13,916 nt of DNA from Irineochytrium annulatum (GCA_027600665.1 JADGJL010000786.1:1-13916); one strand, 5' to 3'. Numbered from the stretch's first letter, positions 1 to 10,333 are shown. The notes: generated from the letters alone by a model not told the origin. Numbers and translations: made by a program.

Positions 1-1329
1 GTGGGATGGAGCGCGGCGCGCAAAGTTGATGACAAGAGGAGGCGCTTTCTTGTTTGGGGGCAATCGTTGCCACTCTATCCCTATCGCCATTTATCATTGC
101 GCGTTTTATTTCAAGGTTGATCCATCATTTCTTAGCCCATAAAGAAAAATTCATGTTTAATATATAAATATATTATATATATATATATAAGAGATGAAGA
201 AGGACAGAAAGGTGGTTTTATCATGCTTCTATATTGCTGTCTGCTTTGTATAAGCCAAAGTAGTAGGCCGAAGCACGTCCATGATGCCTGGATCGTTAAA
301 GAACCATAAGTAAAACTCAGAATGGGCTTAAAATACTCCGCGATACTCCTAAAACGAGTAGTCAGCATCATCACCATCGCCAGTACCTTGCGGCATACCT
401 CGACATGCACATCAACCCTGCGCTGCGAGGACGAGGCGTCAGCGCCGAGATGGACGTTGATATACCTAATGGCGGCTTGATCGGTTGCATCGAGATGTTT
501 AGCAAGCGCAGTACTGATGTGTTGACCGTGTATCCTGGGAGGCGGTCGGCGGATGTGTTGAGATCCCAGGGTTATCCTTGAGATAGATTGTGACCACGTC
601 GTCGGCATCCGACCTCGTTGCCGCAGTATCGAACACAGCGAGCAGCTGGAATCATCAATCCATATAGGTGGAACGGCTGTCAAAGTATGCCTTGACCAGC
701 GACTTTTCTGGGTGGCGCGGACCGCTTTGAGGCCGTCAAGAGTGTCGGTGGGGTCGCGGGGTCTGGTAGCGGCTCGCTTCAGCCGCCATGGAGTGGCAAT
801 TGGCAGAGACTGCGACCGACGATTCGATGGTTCCGGCGACTGCCAATTGGGCGCGGTTGTGACATCCGGGAGGGCGGGAAGGAAATACACTGGCGCTATA
901 ATTTCGTGATCGGAAGGGAGTTGGCATCCAAGACTCTACCTCATACCTACCAGCCCGGCGGAAAGGGTAGAGACCGTTAGAGTGGCTCAAGTAGAGCTCA
1001 TTTGCAAAACTGTGCATCTTCGTTCATACTGCAAATACCAACGTGATTTGTAAGTGTACGAAAACAGAGAAAACGCAATCAAACTGAGAGAAGCAAAAAT
1101 GTTCTGAATCCGGATCAATCAAAAATGGCAGTAAAAGCAGCAGTACAATGGGCATGCAGAAATGACATCAATATGCAGAAGTTCCCAAGAAAAAAATATA
1201 AACAGTGGTGATACGGTACTCTTCCCGCCCACATCCAGCAAGCCTCCTATGTATCACCTCAATCCCCATAATCTACCCCTGTGCTCTCTAGGCTCCCAAA
1301 TCTACCCACGTCCTCCAAAGCAAGAGAAC
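1..1329. other. Gene-poor region upstream of the first gene
   Basis: I cannot support a gene here. A long minus-strand frame (132-890) is open, but its end runs through the AT-rich patch and reads as Tyr/Ile low complexity. Overlapping frames on both strands are equally open, and none carries a domain, signal peptide or convincing exon chain. A plus-strand stretch (about 350-575) reads smoothly for roughly 70 codons but has no good start and matches nothing I know. The part below 1329 will include the 3' UTR of the minus-strand gene that ends at 1330. It could also hold a decayed gene; nothing decides this by eye. Confidence 0.5.
155..190. repeat. AT-rich low-complexity tract with (TA)n
   Basis: The stretch is almost purely A and T, with TATATAAATA followed by an alternating TA run. 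It contrasts sharply with the surrounding mixed-composition DNA. It is a simple microsatellite-like tract and carries no coding signal. Confidence 0.85.
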
Positions 1330-3199
1330 TCAATCATCCAGATTTAACTTCATAGGCTCCGCGTGCCACCGCCTCTGTTGCTCGAGGATCTCCTTAAGCC
1401 CATTCCCGAACCTCTTAAAGCAAATATGACTAAAGACAGTCGAGCCGACCAGTAGCAGTAGCGCCAGACATCCAAAGAAGGTCATCGGTGTCCGAAGGAA
1501 TCTAGAAAAAAAAAATTAGAGGCTGCGTTAACTACGAAAACATCGAAGCGCGGCAAAGAACGGCGGGCAACATAGGAATGCGAGGGTTGAGGACGTCACC
1601 AGGCATGAAAGATGCGTGAAATACCCACCTGAAATCCTCATAATCCTGCCCGTCCGATTTGTACGCTGCGGTGAGGTAGAAAATGACGTAGACCGACATC
1701 GCAACGTTCGCGAACTGGACGAAGCGGAGGTAGGTGACGTTCTCCTGTCTGACGCCCAGGTAGCCAGCAAAAAGGGCGGCGATCACGACGGGGATGCCGA
1801 AGAGGGTGGTTGCCCATCTTACAAGATAAGAGTTGGTAAGATAGGGGGAGAAGCAGGAGGCATTTGCGTTTCAAAACTCACTTTGTGAGTGTCTTCGTGC
1901 TCGCCACGAGTACAAAGACGGCGAACATGCACTCGAACAACAGGCTGTACTTGTTGCAGAGCAGGAAGACGTGATAGTTCCGAAAGTCGTTCTCGAGCGC
2001 GATGTTGCCCCCGATCTTCCGGTAAATGCGCCACCCGAACTCGAGGTAGAGAAAGTACGAAAAGCCGGTGATCGTGATCCACCATATCAACGTGACGACC
2101 ACAACGCCGACCTTTTCGCGAAAAACACAACGTTAGATGTTACCATCTGCCTAGCTATCCCCTGTCAAGTTACCTCCATAGGCAACACGTCGCCCTCGTT
2201 CGCCATGGTTAGATTCTGAATACCATCCTCCACACTCGCGTCCATCTCGTTGAAGAAAGTGGCGAAGTTGGCGTAGTCGGCCTCGGTCTGGTGGTTTTGC
2301 GAGATTTGGACGCAGCTGAAGACAAAGTTGCCGAATGAGTAGGCAGATATGGCGATGACTTGGATAATATTTTGCTGGCTGTAAGGGATTAATGTTAATG
2401 ATTGGAAGAGATGGAGCAGCAGAGAGCTGACATGACGGCGTCCCAGGTGACGTAGACGAGGAATAGCGTCGCGGCGATGAAAGATGAGTGGTATCTAAAG
2501 TAAACGAAGCAAAGTGTCAGCTCGCAAGCTTATGTAATTTGCCCTCAAGTCGGACATACAAGCTCCCTGCAATGATTTCTTGAGACGTTGAGTTTTGCGG
2601 CAAGTCAAGCATGAACAACTTGTCATCCATTTTAATCGTATTTAGCTCCGTGTATAGGAACCGTAGTCTCCACATAATTATGGATTCTAGGATGATCTAA
2701 CAGAAAACGGAGGATCAGTCCGGGTCCATCACGCGCATTTCAATCATCCGTCAACCATCCTACACTCTCTCGGTCCACCCACTCCAATCGTATGCCGGCC
2801 GCAAACGAAATCAGAAACTCACCAAAATCGCGCATGAACAAAGCATCAAGAATAGCGTCCAACGCGAGTAGAAGACCTTCGAATCCTTCTCCGGTTGCGG
2901 CAGATAAGCTTCGTAGAACGGCGGCGGCTTGTCGTGCTTTAGATCGCCTGACTCGATCGTAGTCAGCCGCTCTGTCGTCACGACGGTCAGTTGATCCTTT
3001 TCCACAACAAGCAGACCGTGAAGTGGGCGTGGGTCAGGGACAAGGGCTGGACCCCCGGTAGACAACCCAACATCGCATCGCGCGCCCGAGTCCGCCCCAT
3101 CAAAGTTCCGCAACGCAATGGCCCTCACGCACCATAGTCGCCCTTGTTATATGTCGAGCCGTCGCCACCCAAACTCGACATATCGTCCTTGCGCTGCAT
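1330..3199 (-). CDS. UPF0658-family Golgi multi-pass membrane protein, 8 exons
   Basis: Exons on the minus strand are 3199-3133, 3046-2823, 2696-2560, 2494-2432, 2378-2174, 2111-1882, 1817-1629 and 1501-1330. They join in frame to 428 residues plus TGA. After a hydrophilic N-terminus of about 80 residues I see roughly eight hydrophobic segments, near residues 83-103, 146-163, 168-188, 233-255, 277-302, 309-330, 340-362 and 376-398. Family-like motifs are EFGWRIYRKIGG (about 256-267), a following helix around NYHVFLLCNKY, and RTPMTFFGCLALLLL before a short cytosolic tail ending LNLDD. This pattern matches fungal UPF0658 Golgi membrane proteins (fission yeast C23H3.04/C1952.10c type), whose molecular function is unknown. 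The call rests on recalled family features, not a search. The start ATG at 3199 and the exon 1-2 junction are the least certain parts. The gene is divergent from SWI1. Confidence 0.78.
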
Positions 3200-4226
3200 C
3201 CTAGCGGGAGGCCGCTGGCTGGACGTGAGAGATGCAGTGATGGCGGTGGTGGCCGCAAGGTGTCTCCTCAATTAGACACCCTATGGTATGGGTTGTGGAG
3301 TGGCTCAGGCAGGACGGAAGAATAGCTGACCACTCTGAAAGGTTTCCTTAACATGTACCCACGCGCCTTCAGCTTGGCAAGTTGTTGCCCATCATTACCC
3401 AGCCTCGGTATTCCTTCTCAAAGATCGACGACCTTGTCTTGGGTCGTGTAATTTTTAATGTTGGAGCCTTCCACTGTTGTTCCTTTCAAGGTTTACTCAC
3501 CACAAGTGCTGGGCACGACGCGTCCCAGCGGATAACCAGCGTCGAGCAGAGGCGTGTTGGGATCGACGAGTCGAAGTGCACGTCCCCCAGAACCGGCATG
3601 AGCGAGGCCTCGCATGGCGCGCCAGGAAAGGAGCGACGAGTGTCGAGTGTCGAGAGCAGGGTGACGCGAGCAGGAGAGAAGATAAAGGACCCCTCAAGAT
3701 CAGCGTCGTGCGGAGGCACGCGCCCTGCCACGACGACAGCCCAAAGGAAAAAAAAAAAAAGAAAAGAAACGCGGGATTCCGTCGGGCTCGCCAGAAATTT
3801 TGGCCAATCACATCCGTCGCTCGCAGATTTCCGGTTTGGTTTGCGACACACTCCCTGCTTCCCTGGCCGCAATACTCGGCGCCCTTCTATTATCAGTCGC
3901 CGATCCCGGCATTTGGCCTGGCCATAACTCTCTGGACTCCGCCCCAAGCCTTAGATCTTCCACTGCGTACTTTACGGATTAACGGTAGCCCGCAAACGTC
4001 GTTATTCTGCATCCCGCGATTTCCCACACCACAGATCACGATCCCGCTTGGCCCGTGCCTGCCGCGTACGTCACCCGTGTTCTCTCCATATGGTCCCTTC
4101 CATCCCACTCCTTTTCCCTGCTTTTATATCCCCTCCCCGTCGCTGATCCTAAATGTCCAGGTTGACGTCTCCGAGGAGTCCGTCGCCGACGCCGTCGCGC
4201 CCGTCATCACTCCCCCCCCCGTCGCC
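3200..4226. promoter_or_regulatory. Shared divergent promoter region (UPF0658 gene / SWI1)
   Basis: About 1 kb separates the two start codons, so both promoters and 5' UTRs must lie here. A 13-A run at 3748-3760 could be a nucleosome-excluding tract. The part just before SWI1 (about 4020-4140) is rich in C and T, as fungal promoters often are, and holds a TATA-like TTTATATC at 4123-4130, about 100 bp before the SWI1 ATG. Several frames are open through the region, but they overlap on both strands and show no domain, so I treat them as non-coding. The promoter assignment is inferred from gene arrangement. Confidence 0.65.
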
Positions 4227-4262
4227 ATGGACAATTTCCAGTTCAACATGATGGGGTCCTCG

Positions 4263-4299
<37 letters not shown>

Positions 4300-4390
4300 G
4301 CCAGCAGGGGCAGCATCAGAACCTGAACTCGATGTTCTACGGGCAATCGCAAGGCTTCCCGCAGCAGCAGCAACAGCAACAGCAGCAGAT

Positions 4391-4425
<35 letters not shown>

Positions 4426-7400
4426 GGCAGCAGCAGATGCAGCAAATGCAACAGCCCCAGGGTCAGCAACAGAACTTCAACTCCTTCTTGGGCATGCAGG
4501 GGAGAAATGGCGGATATGATATGGTACGTCTTGACTTTATATGCGGGCAGCGTCTTGGGATCGCAACGGATGGTTGCTTTAGCGTGTGGTTCTACGATTT
4601 GGATTGATGCGGGGATACCGTAACTGATTTTTTTCGTTTGTCGAATTTTTAAGAACGCTTTGCGGCCGATTGCGCCAGCAACGGGGATACAGCAAAGCAA
4701 CAATCTGCGGACGCAGCAACAGCAGCAACAGCAGCAACAGCAGCAGATGCGGTCAAACTCAGCTGGTGAGCTATCATTTCGGTGTTGGGAATCTTTTTTC
4801 TTTCAATTCAGCTCACCAGCTTACGTGTAGGCTCCAATCTGTCGTTACAAGCCGCAAACGGCGGGCTTGGAAACCTTATCACCGGCCAGACGAACTACAA
4901 CAACGAGGCTGCGTTAAGCAATATCGATTGGGCGGCGTTATCATCTCAATCAAATTCGTCGTCTGCTGGATTTGGATTGGATCAGAACAACGCTATTTTA
5001 GCCAATCTGTCAAAGAATTTTTCGAACTATGGAAACTTTAACCCGAACCAGGTTACCGTGAGTAATTTGTGCAAATTTTACAATCCAAATTTATTGCGGC
5101 GTCTAACGCATACCTCGCATACTCCGTTCCGGTGTAGCAGCAGGCGATGCTAGCTCTCCAGCAGCAACAACAACAACAGCAACCATCCGGCAACGCAGCG
5201 CGCATAAACCCGCTGTACGGCCGGAACCCGACCCCGGTCGCCCAACCGCTCCCACAGGGCTCCCCGCCGCTCTCCAACATGAGCCCGACCATCGCAGGCG
5301 GGATGCCTACCATGTCTCGCGCCTCGGACGCCTCGCTCTCGGCCGTCACCGCCCCTCCACCCTCCGACGCGACCCTTGCCAAAATGTCCTCCACCGCACA
5401 GAAGCGCAAGAAGGACGCCCCAAACAGCATCGCAAACGCCCCGGGCAACGTCGAGAAGCGCCAGAAAACTCCTTCGGGTCCCGTCGCCACTAACCCTCTC
5501 CCCGCCATGAACATCCCTGCCGCCGCTCACAACCTCCCCGCACCCGCCGCTCAGACTCAACCGGGCAGCCAGCCCCTTCTAATGGGTCCTCAAGGCATCC
5601 TTCCAAACCAAGTCCACTTGATCCCGGCCCGCTTTCAAGTCCTGAACGTACGCAATAACACGACCATGTCAGAGAAGGGCGAGCTCCTCCAAATCTGCAA
5701 GTACTACCATGGAGAGTTTACTTCGGAGCTTAAACAGCTCATGGCCATGCAGCAGACGGAGCAGGTCCAGATGGAGATCCAGACGCGGAGGAACAAAATC
5801 AACAACGTCATGACGAGGTTTGCGCAGATCAGGAGCGACGCGATGGCGCAGCAACAGGCAATGAATGCGGCAGCGGCGCAGGATGGGAGTGCGGCCCAGG
5901 TGGCGCAGCAGCAACAACAACACCAGCAGCAAAGTGCGAGCGTGCCACCTGTCGCGGCAGTCAAGGCTGCGCCATCGCCGGCCGTCACAGCGGGGACGCC
6001 GGTTGGGCCGTCCAACTTTCAGATTTTGCCGCGAAAGGAGTGGGAGCGGTTGTATGTGCAGTACATGCGGGCAACTGGGAAGACTATTGGGAAAATTCCA
6101 AACATCAGCCAGCGGCCGCTGGATATGCATGGACTGTTTTACGTTGTCGTCGATTATGGCGGTTGGGACATGGTAGGCCGTTGCTTACGATCTATCATTT
6201 CGCGCGTTCTTCATTTAATGCTAATATGAATTCCGTCGGTGTTTAGGCGACGGGCGAAAAGAAGTGGAACGATATCACGGCGCGATTACAGATCACGACG
6301 CCGGTATCAGCGCCTGGGTCGCTCCGCGCGAAGTATAAAACGATGTTGTATGACTTTGAGAAGCACCTTTACCCGAACGCGGCCTCCCCGGAGATTAAGG
6401 GGCGGAATCCGGGCTTTCAGGGAGCGATCTTGAGCAAGAAAGGTAGCGTGCTTTGTAATTTCCATGCATGTTTCCTTGTCGTCATCTCAACTCTTTGCTC
6501 TTGTAGACGTGACGCTCGAAGGCATGGACGCGATGCCAATAGGCTCGTCCTCTAGTGTCCCGCCCTCAGCGTCGCCCGCTTTGACGGCGGACCTTATGCA
6601 GCGTCAGCATCCGACCCCGCAGCCGCCGGCAATGCAGATGCAGCAGCAGCAAACACCAACCATGCAGCCGGGTATGAATCACAGCGGAATAGCCTCAAAT
6701 CAGCTCGGCAACATGGCGATGAACGTCCCGCAGCAGGCCCTGCAGACCCCGCAGTCTATCCTCCCGCCCGCGACAACCACCGCCGCCGATAACGCGCACC
6801 CGAGCGCGGGTGGGGGCGCGAACAACCCGCACCAGCAGTTGATTGACATACAGCAGTATCTTGAGCAACAGAAACACCAGCAGCAGCAGCAGTTGGATGC
6901 ATCGCAGCGCCATGCAATGACCCAGCAGGCCCTGCGGCTTCAAATCGAGCGCCAAAAGCTCCAGCAGCAGCAACAGCAACAAGCGCTTTTGCAGCAGCAG
7001 CAACAACAATTCCAACAGCAACAGCTTCAGCAAGCACAGGCTGCACAGGCGCAACAACACCATGCTCAGCAGCACCAATTCCAGCAGCTTCAGCAGCAGG
7101 CAATGTTGCAACAACAGCAGCAGCAACGCGAGGCTATGGCCCTGCAACAACAGCAGCAATTCGAGCGCCAGCAACAGATCCAAGCCCATAATACGAAGAT
7201 GGAGTCCATTCGTCAGCTCATCCAGCAGGACCCCTCGACGCTGGAGAAGGTTAAGAACAACCCGCAGGTGTACCAACAGCTGCAACAGTACCTCTACCAG
7301 AAGCGTCAGCAAAGCCAGCAACAGGCCCAGCTGCAGCAGGCCCAGCATCAAGCGCAGCAACAGCAATCGCAGTTCCCGGGTCAGGGGATGATGGCGGGGA

Positions 7401-9277
7401 TGGGCGTCGGAGGCGGGATGATGGGGAGCAGCGCCGGCTTGGGCACCGCTGCTGCGATGGGGCACATGGGGGCATCATGGGGACCAAATATACAGAATCT
7501 GCAGAATGCGCAGAAGATGCAGCAGCTCGCGGCTGCGGGCGGGATGGGTCTTCCCTTCCCCGGCATGTCATCTGGCGCCGCGGCCTCGCAGTACCTGCCT
7601 AATGGCGCGCAGCTGCAGCCGAAGGGCCGGACGTCAGCGTCACCGGCGCAGGCCGCCATGGCGGCGCACGCCGCCAGGAGGATTGGGTCGAGCGGGTCGC
7701 AGGGTCCAACGCAGATGAGACAAGAACCGGTTGTGAGGGTTCTCACTCCGTCGCAGAGGTTTGAGCAGAGGCAGAGGGAGCAGCAGGCGGCGAGCAAGAA
7801 GGGGTTGACAAAGGAGGAGGAGAAGAAGGGGTACAGGAAGGTGTTGGGGGCGGGTGGGTTGGATGTGGACTTTTTAAGCACGCTGACGGTGACGGGGAAG
7901 AGGTCCAAGTCTTCTATTAGTGAGTTGTATGCTTGTTGAAGGTGAAAGAGATCTATGCTAATCGGATTTTAATAAGCGGGTGCGATCGTGATTCAAGACC
8001 TCATCATGGCGCTTCGCTCCTGCAGCGACATCGAGATCACGAAGGCCCTCAACATGCTCACTGTCATCACGGAGGAGCGCGACAACCCGATCCGCGTCAG
8101 TCAGAACCCGGACCTGCTGATGTCGATGGTCGCCCTCATGGAGGAGTACGTTGCCATGTGCGCCAAAGACGACGGAGACGACGCGAACTACAAGCCCGCG
8201 CCCATCCGCGAGCTCCGCCGTCTGAAGCGACACGAGGACACCCGCTTCATCCCCGTCGACAAGGCTTTGAAAACCTACGAGCGTAGGCGGCAGATGGACG
8301 AGCGGTGGATCTGCATTGGCGTCATCATACGTAACATGAGCGTCGTTACGGACAACCAGATCGCCATGGGGTCCAACGAGCGATTCGTGCACGCGCTCGT
8401 CGAGTCGCTCCGCGTCGGCCCGCGAGTTAAGCGACTGGACCCGGATTCTGACGACGAGGGCGAGGACTCCGTCTTCGGCCGACCCTTTGCGAACGAGGCC
8501 GTCGAGGAGTCGGACGAGGACGCCGTTTTCCCGTCTGCGACCGTCGCGCTTCGCCACCGCAAGAACCTGCTCATCATCCTCTCCAATGTCGCCAATGCCG
8601 TCCATCTGAAGTCTGCAACCCTCGCGCGCCCGATCCTGATTATGCTGGCCGACTTCATCTCGCAGTCGTTCGAGCCGCCGACGGGCGAGGAATCGCGCGA
8701 GGACATTATGAGGGACATGGTCAACCCGGCGCTCGAGTGCATTACGCGGCTTTGCCTCCAGCTCAGGAACGCGGAGGCCACGGAGCGATGCGCGGACCTT
8801 ATCACCCTTACGGCCACCGCCGCCATGCGGTGCCTCCCGCATGCCCAGCACGCTTTCCAGCGGTACGTGAACGCGGATCCGGACAACGTGTCCCACGACG
8901 TGGCGACCATGTGGGAGCTGGCCTTGTTCTCCCTTGCGGCCCTTGCAGGGCTTGGCGAGACGGCGGGCGCGACGGTCGCGAAAGTCCGCGGGCTTGTGGC
9001 GCTGATGCTCAGGATGAGCCACCCGCCCAACAACAAGAGCTGCCGCCCGCCTCCGGGCAACAAGAAGATCGCGAAGATGAGCGACAGGGAGAGGTACATC
9101 TGCGTGCGGAGCATGAAGGTTCTGCTCAACTGTGCGGGGAGCTCTGGCGCGAGGGTCGTGTTGAACAGGTACGAGGGGAGGCTGATGGAGTTGGCGAACG
9201 GGACGGCGAGCGGGTTCATGGAGGAGGTTGAGGAGCTGGCGGCGAAGTGCTTGTATGCGCTTAATGACGACGACTGA
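4227..9277 (+). CDS. SWI1: SWI1-like ARID-domain subunit of the SWI/SNF complex, 7 exons
   Basis: Exons are 4227-4523, 4654-4765, 4831-5057, 5138-6172, 6247-6442, 6507-7919 and 7977-9277, joining in frame to 1526 residues. The order is: a Gln-rich N-terminus with Q runs of 11, 9, 11, 11 and 8 (residues 1 to about 230); a Pro/Ala/Ser region with a basic patch (QKRKKD); an ARID DNA-binding domain (about 511-600) showing LDMHGLFYVVVDYGGWDM, KKWNDI and LRAKYKTMLYDFEKHLYP; a second long Gln-rich stretch (about 730-910); a Gly/Met/Ala-rich linker; and a C-terminal helical region (1094-1526) opening GAIVIQDLIMALRSC with an acidic insert near 1247-1275. That C-terminus resembles the armadillo-like domain of SWI1/ARID1 (BAF250) proteins. 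SWI1 is a core nuclear subunit that helps recruit the ATP-dependent remodeller. An intron splits the ARID domain after GGWDM at phase 0. ATG 4227 is chosen for its strong context (GTCGCCATGG) and because no in-frame ATG lies upstream. Confidence 0.9.
4266..4298 (+). repeat. Pure (CAG)11 tract in SWI1 exon 1
   Basis: Eleven uninterrupted CAG codons encode the first polyglutamine run, at residues 14-24. A pure trinucleotide run of this kind is prone to slippage, so its length may vary between strains. Confidence 0.95.
4362..4424 (+). repeat. CAG/CAA tract followed by a second pure (CAG)11 in SWI1 exon 1
   Basis: Nine mixed CAG/CAA codons (4362-4388), one ATG, then eleven pure CAG codons (4392-4424) encode two Gln runs separated by Met. 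Further Gln-rich codons follow to about 4470. Confidence 0.93.
4714..4746 (+). repeat. Mixed CAG/CAA polyglutamine tract in SWI1 exon 2
   Basis: Eleven Gln codons with interspersed CAA follow LRT in the second exon. The CAA interruptions should make this run more stable than the pure CAG runs of exon 1. Confidence 0.9.
6840..7370 (+). repeat. Long Gln-rich low-complexity coding region in SWI1 exon 6
   Basis: About 180 codons are dominated by CAG and CAA, with scattered His, Leu, Ala and Arg. They encode the second Gln-rich region, downstream of the ARID domain (about residues 730-910). Runs are short (4-7 Gln) and broken by other residues, unlike the pure runs in exon 1. In the opposite strand it appears as a Leu-rich shadow frame. 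Confidence 0.9.
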
Positions 9278-9714
9278 GTCCCAGCACAGCACAGCAATTG
9301 GTTTGGTATCCATACTGTTTTTTTTACATAGAGCTTTTTGTTGCATGGTGTGGTTGGGATCTGGTGGCTTTACGCATATATTTCGGTCATCCGTAGATCA
9401 CTCGATATTGTTAAATATGTACACGCGCAATAGAAAAGGCACTTGAAGCCTGCCAGCGGAGTTTAAACCCAATTAGTCTTCTTTCCTTCGACAACCGGCG
9501 CGGTAGTGAAGCCATCGGTGCATGCACCCCGGCTTCATTGATATGAAGGACAAGCAGTGCATTCAGAACGTTATCCTGCAAATCGAGGAGAAGAAATGGA
9601 AGCAGGTTCTGGCATCGTGTGTGATGTCCCTCAGTCGCCACGACAACCTAATTGTTTGAACGCGCCTCAACACTTCCTCTTGCCTTCCAATCTGTCCCCT
9701 AAACTCAAGCCGTC
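9278..9714. other. Intergenic: SWI1 3' UTR and upstream region of a small ORF
   Basis: The stretch follows the SWI1 stop codon. It contains a T run near 9319-9326 and AT-rich sequence to about 9420 that probably belongs to the SWI1 3' UTR and termination region; I see no clear AATAAA. A nested inverted repeat lies at 9504-9540. The last 60 bases before 9715 are C/T/A-rich with a CCAAT-like site near 9688, typical of a fungal 5' leader. I see no other coding signal. Confidence 0.6.
9504..9540. repeat. Nested inverted repeat with a 12-bp central palindrome
   Basis: The outer arms TGAAGCC (9507-9513) and GGCTTCA (9531-9537) are perfect reverse complements. They flank the 12-bp perfect palindrome GGTGCATGCACC (9517-9528), with a 3-base and a 2-base asymmetric gap. 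The outer stem can extend by two or three weaker pairs. A further short hairpin, CTTCAT-TGAT-ATGAAG, overlaps its right edge (9533-9548). It could be a structured 3' UTR element or a binding site for a dimeric protein; the sequence alone does not say. Confidence 0.75.
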
Positions 9715-9837
9715 ATGCGCTTCTTCCTCGTTCTCTCTGCGGTCGCGGCCGCTGTTGCCACCTTTCGCGCCAAGATCCAGGTCGCGATCCTCAACAAGGC
9801 CGGCTACTCGTCCGGGATCGGCAATAATCAGTCCTAA
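9715..9837 (+). pseudogene. Signal-peptide ORF, probable remnant or first exon of a small secreted protein
   Basis: From ATG 9715 a 40-residue frame begins MRFFLVLSAVAAAVA, a convincing secretion signal (short charged start, hydrophobic core, Ala-rich end). It continues TFRAKIQVAILNKAGYSSG and ends NNQS at a TAA. The TAA (9835-9837) touches a plausible donor, GTAATG (9838), and a T-rich tract leads to an acceptor CTTGCAG ending at 9909. This looks like exon 1 of a spliced gene that has gained a stop at the exon end, or a true 40-residue peptide. A possible later exon (about 9986-10137, between CTTCAG and GTAACG) reads as a Cys-containing segment with DCRSTTASL and GLIDVRCSGEW. No splice path I tried joins the pieces without a stop. 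I do not recognise the family. Confidence 0.4.
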
Positions 9838-10333
9838 GTAATGAAGACCTGTTACCAGCGCAAACGAACGCGCATTTTCTTCTTTTTTTTTTTTGCTGGT
9901 CTCTTGCAGGGTCTCAGGGCATCGTCACCCACGCCCGGCGAGGGGATGAACCATGCTGCGGCCTTATTTTGCCAAACATCTTCAGGTTCGTGTGGGTTCA
10001 ACCAGTACCGTGATGCGTTACGACTGTCGTTCCACCACAGCATCCCTTTCGCCTGGGAGAGGCTGCAGTGCAAACGGCCCGCTGAAAGCGAACTACCTCG
10101 GCCTCATTGACGTGCGGTGCAGCGGCGAATGGGCAGGTAACGACAACTTGGCTCTTATAAATTCGTCTGGAAAAGCCTGGCGGTGACTGCGAGGATCGAC
10201 GATGGTCCGTCGGCCATGATCAGCGTCGACGACATTTGTTGATGAACTTAAGTCATATTTTTGACATCGAAGGCGTTGCTCACGATCGCGATCCACTCTC
10301 GCTCTCGCGAACTGCTCCCCGCGTATTCAAACG
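9838..10333. promoter_or_regulatory. Photolyase upstream region, overlapping possible decayed exons
   Basis: The first half holds the intron-like stretch and possible later exon described for the small secreted ORF. The second half must hold the promoter and leader of the photolyase gene. A TATAAA lies at 10156-10161, about 170 bp before that start codon. It fits a TATA box with a longish leader, but I cannot test it. No long conserved frame is visible. Confidence 0.5.

Noticed and set aside
132..890. 252-codon minus-strand open frame
   Set aside because: It ends in low-complexity Tyr/Ile from the TA tract, shows no domain, and overlaps other open frames on both strands.
736..1017. 93-codon minus-strand frame beginning MHSFANELYLSHS
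   Set aside because: No hydrophobic signal, no domain and no exon partner; it overlaps another open frame on the same strand.
3382..3947. Overlapping open frames of 150-180 codons on both strands
   Set aside because: They lie in the divergent promoter; Arg/Ser/Pro-rich translations without domains are expected in GC-rich DNA.
4149..7908. Leu-rich and Cys-rich minus-strand frames opposite SWI1
   Set aside because: They are antisense shadows of CAG/CAA codons (Leu or Cys in other frames) and have no independent support.
7958..9346. 462-codon minus-strand frame opposite the last SWI1 exon
   Set aside because: It mirrors a strongly coding GC-rich exon with a recognisable SWI1 C-terminus; the antisense protein is Arg/His/Val-rich without a domain.
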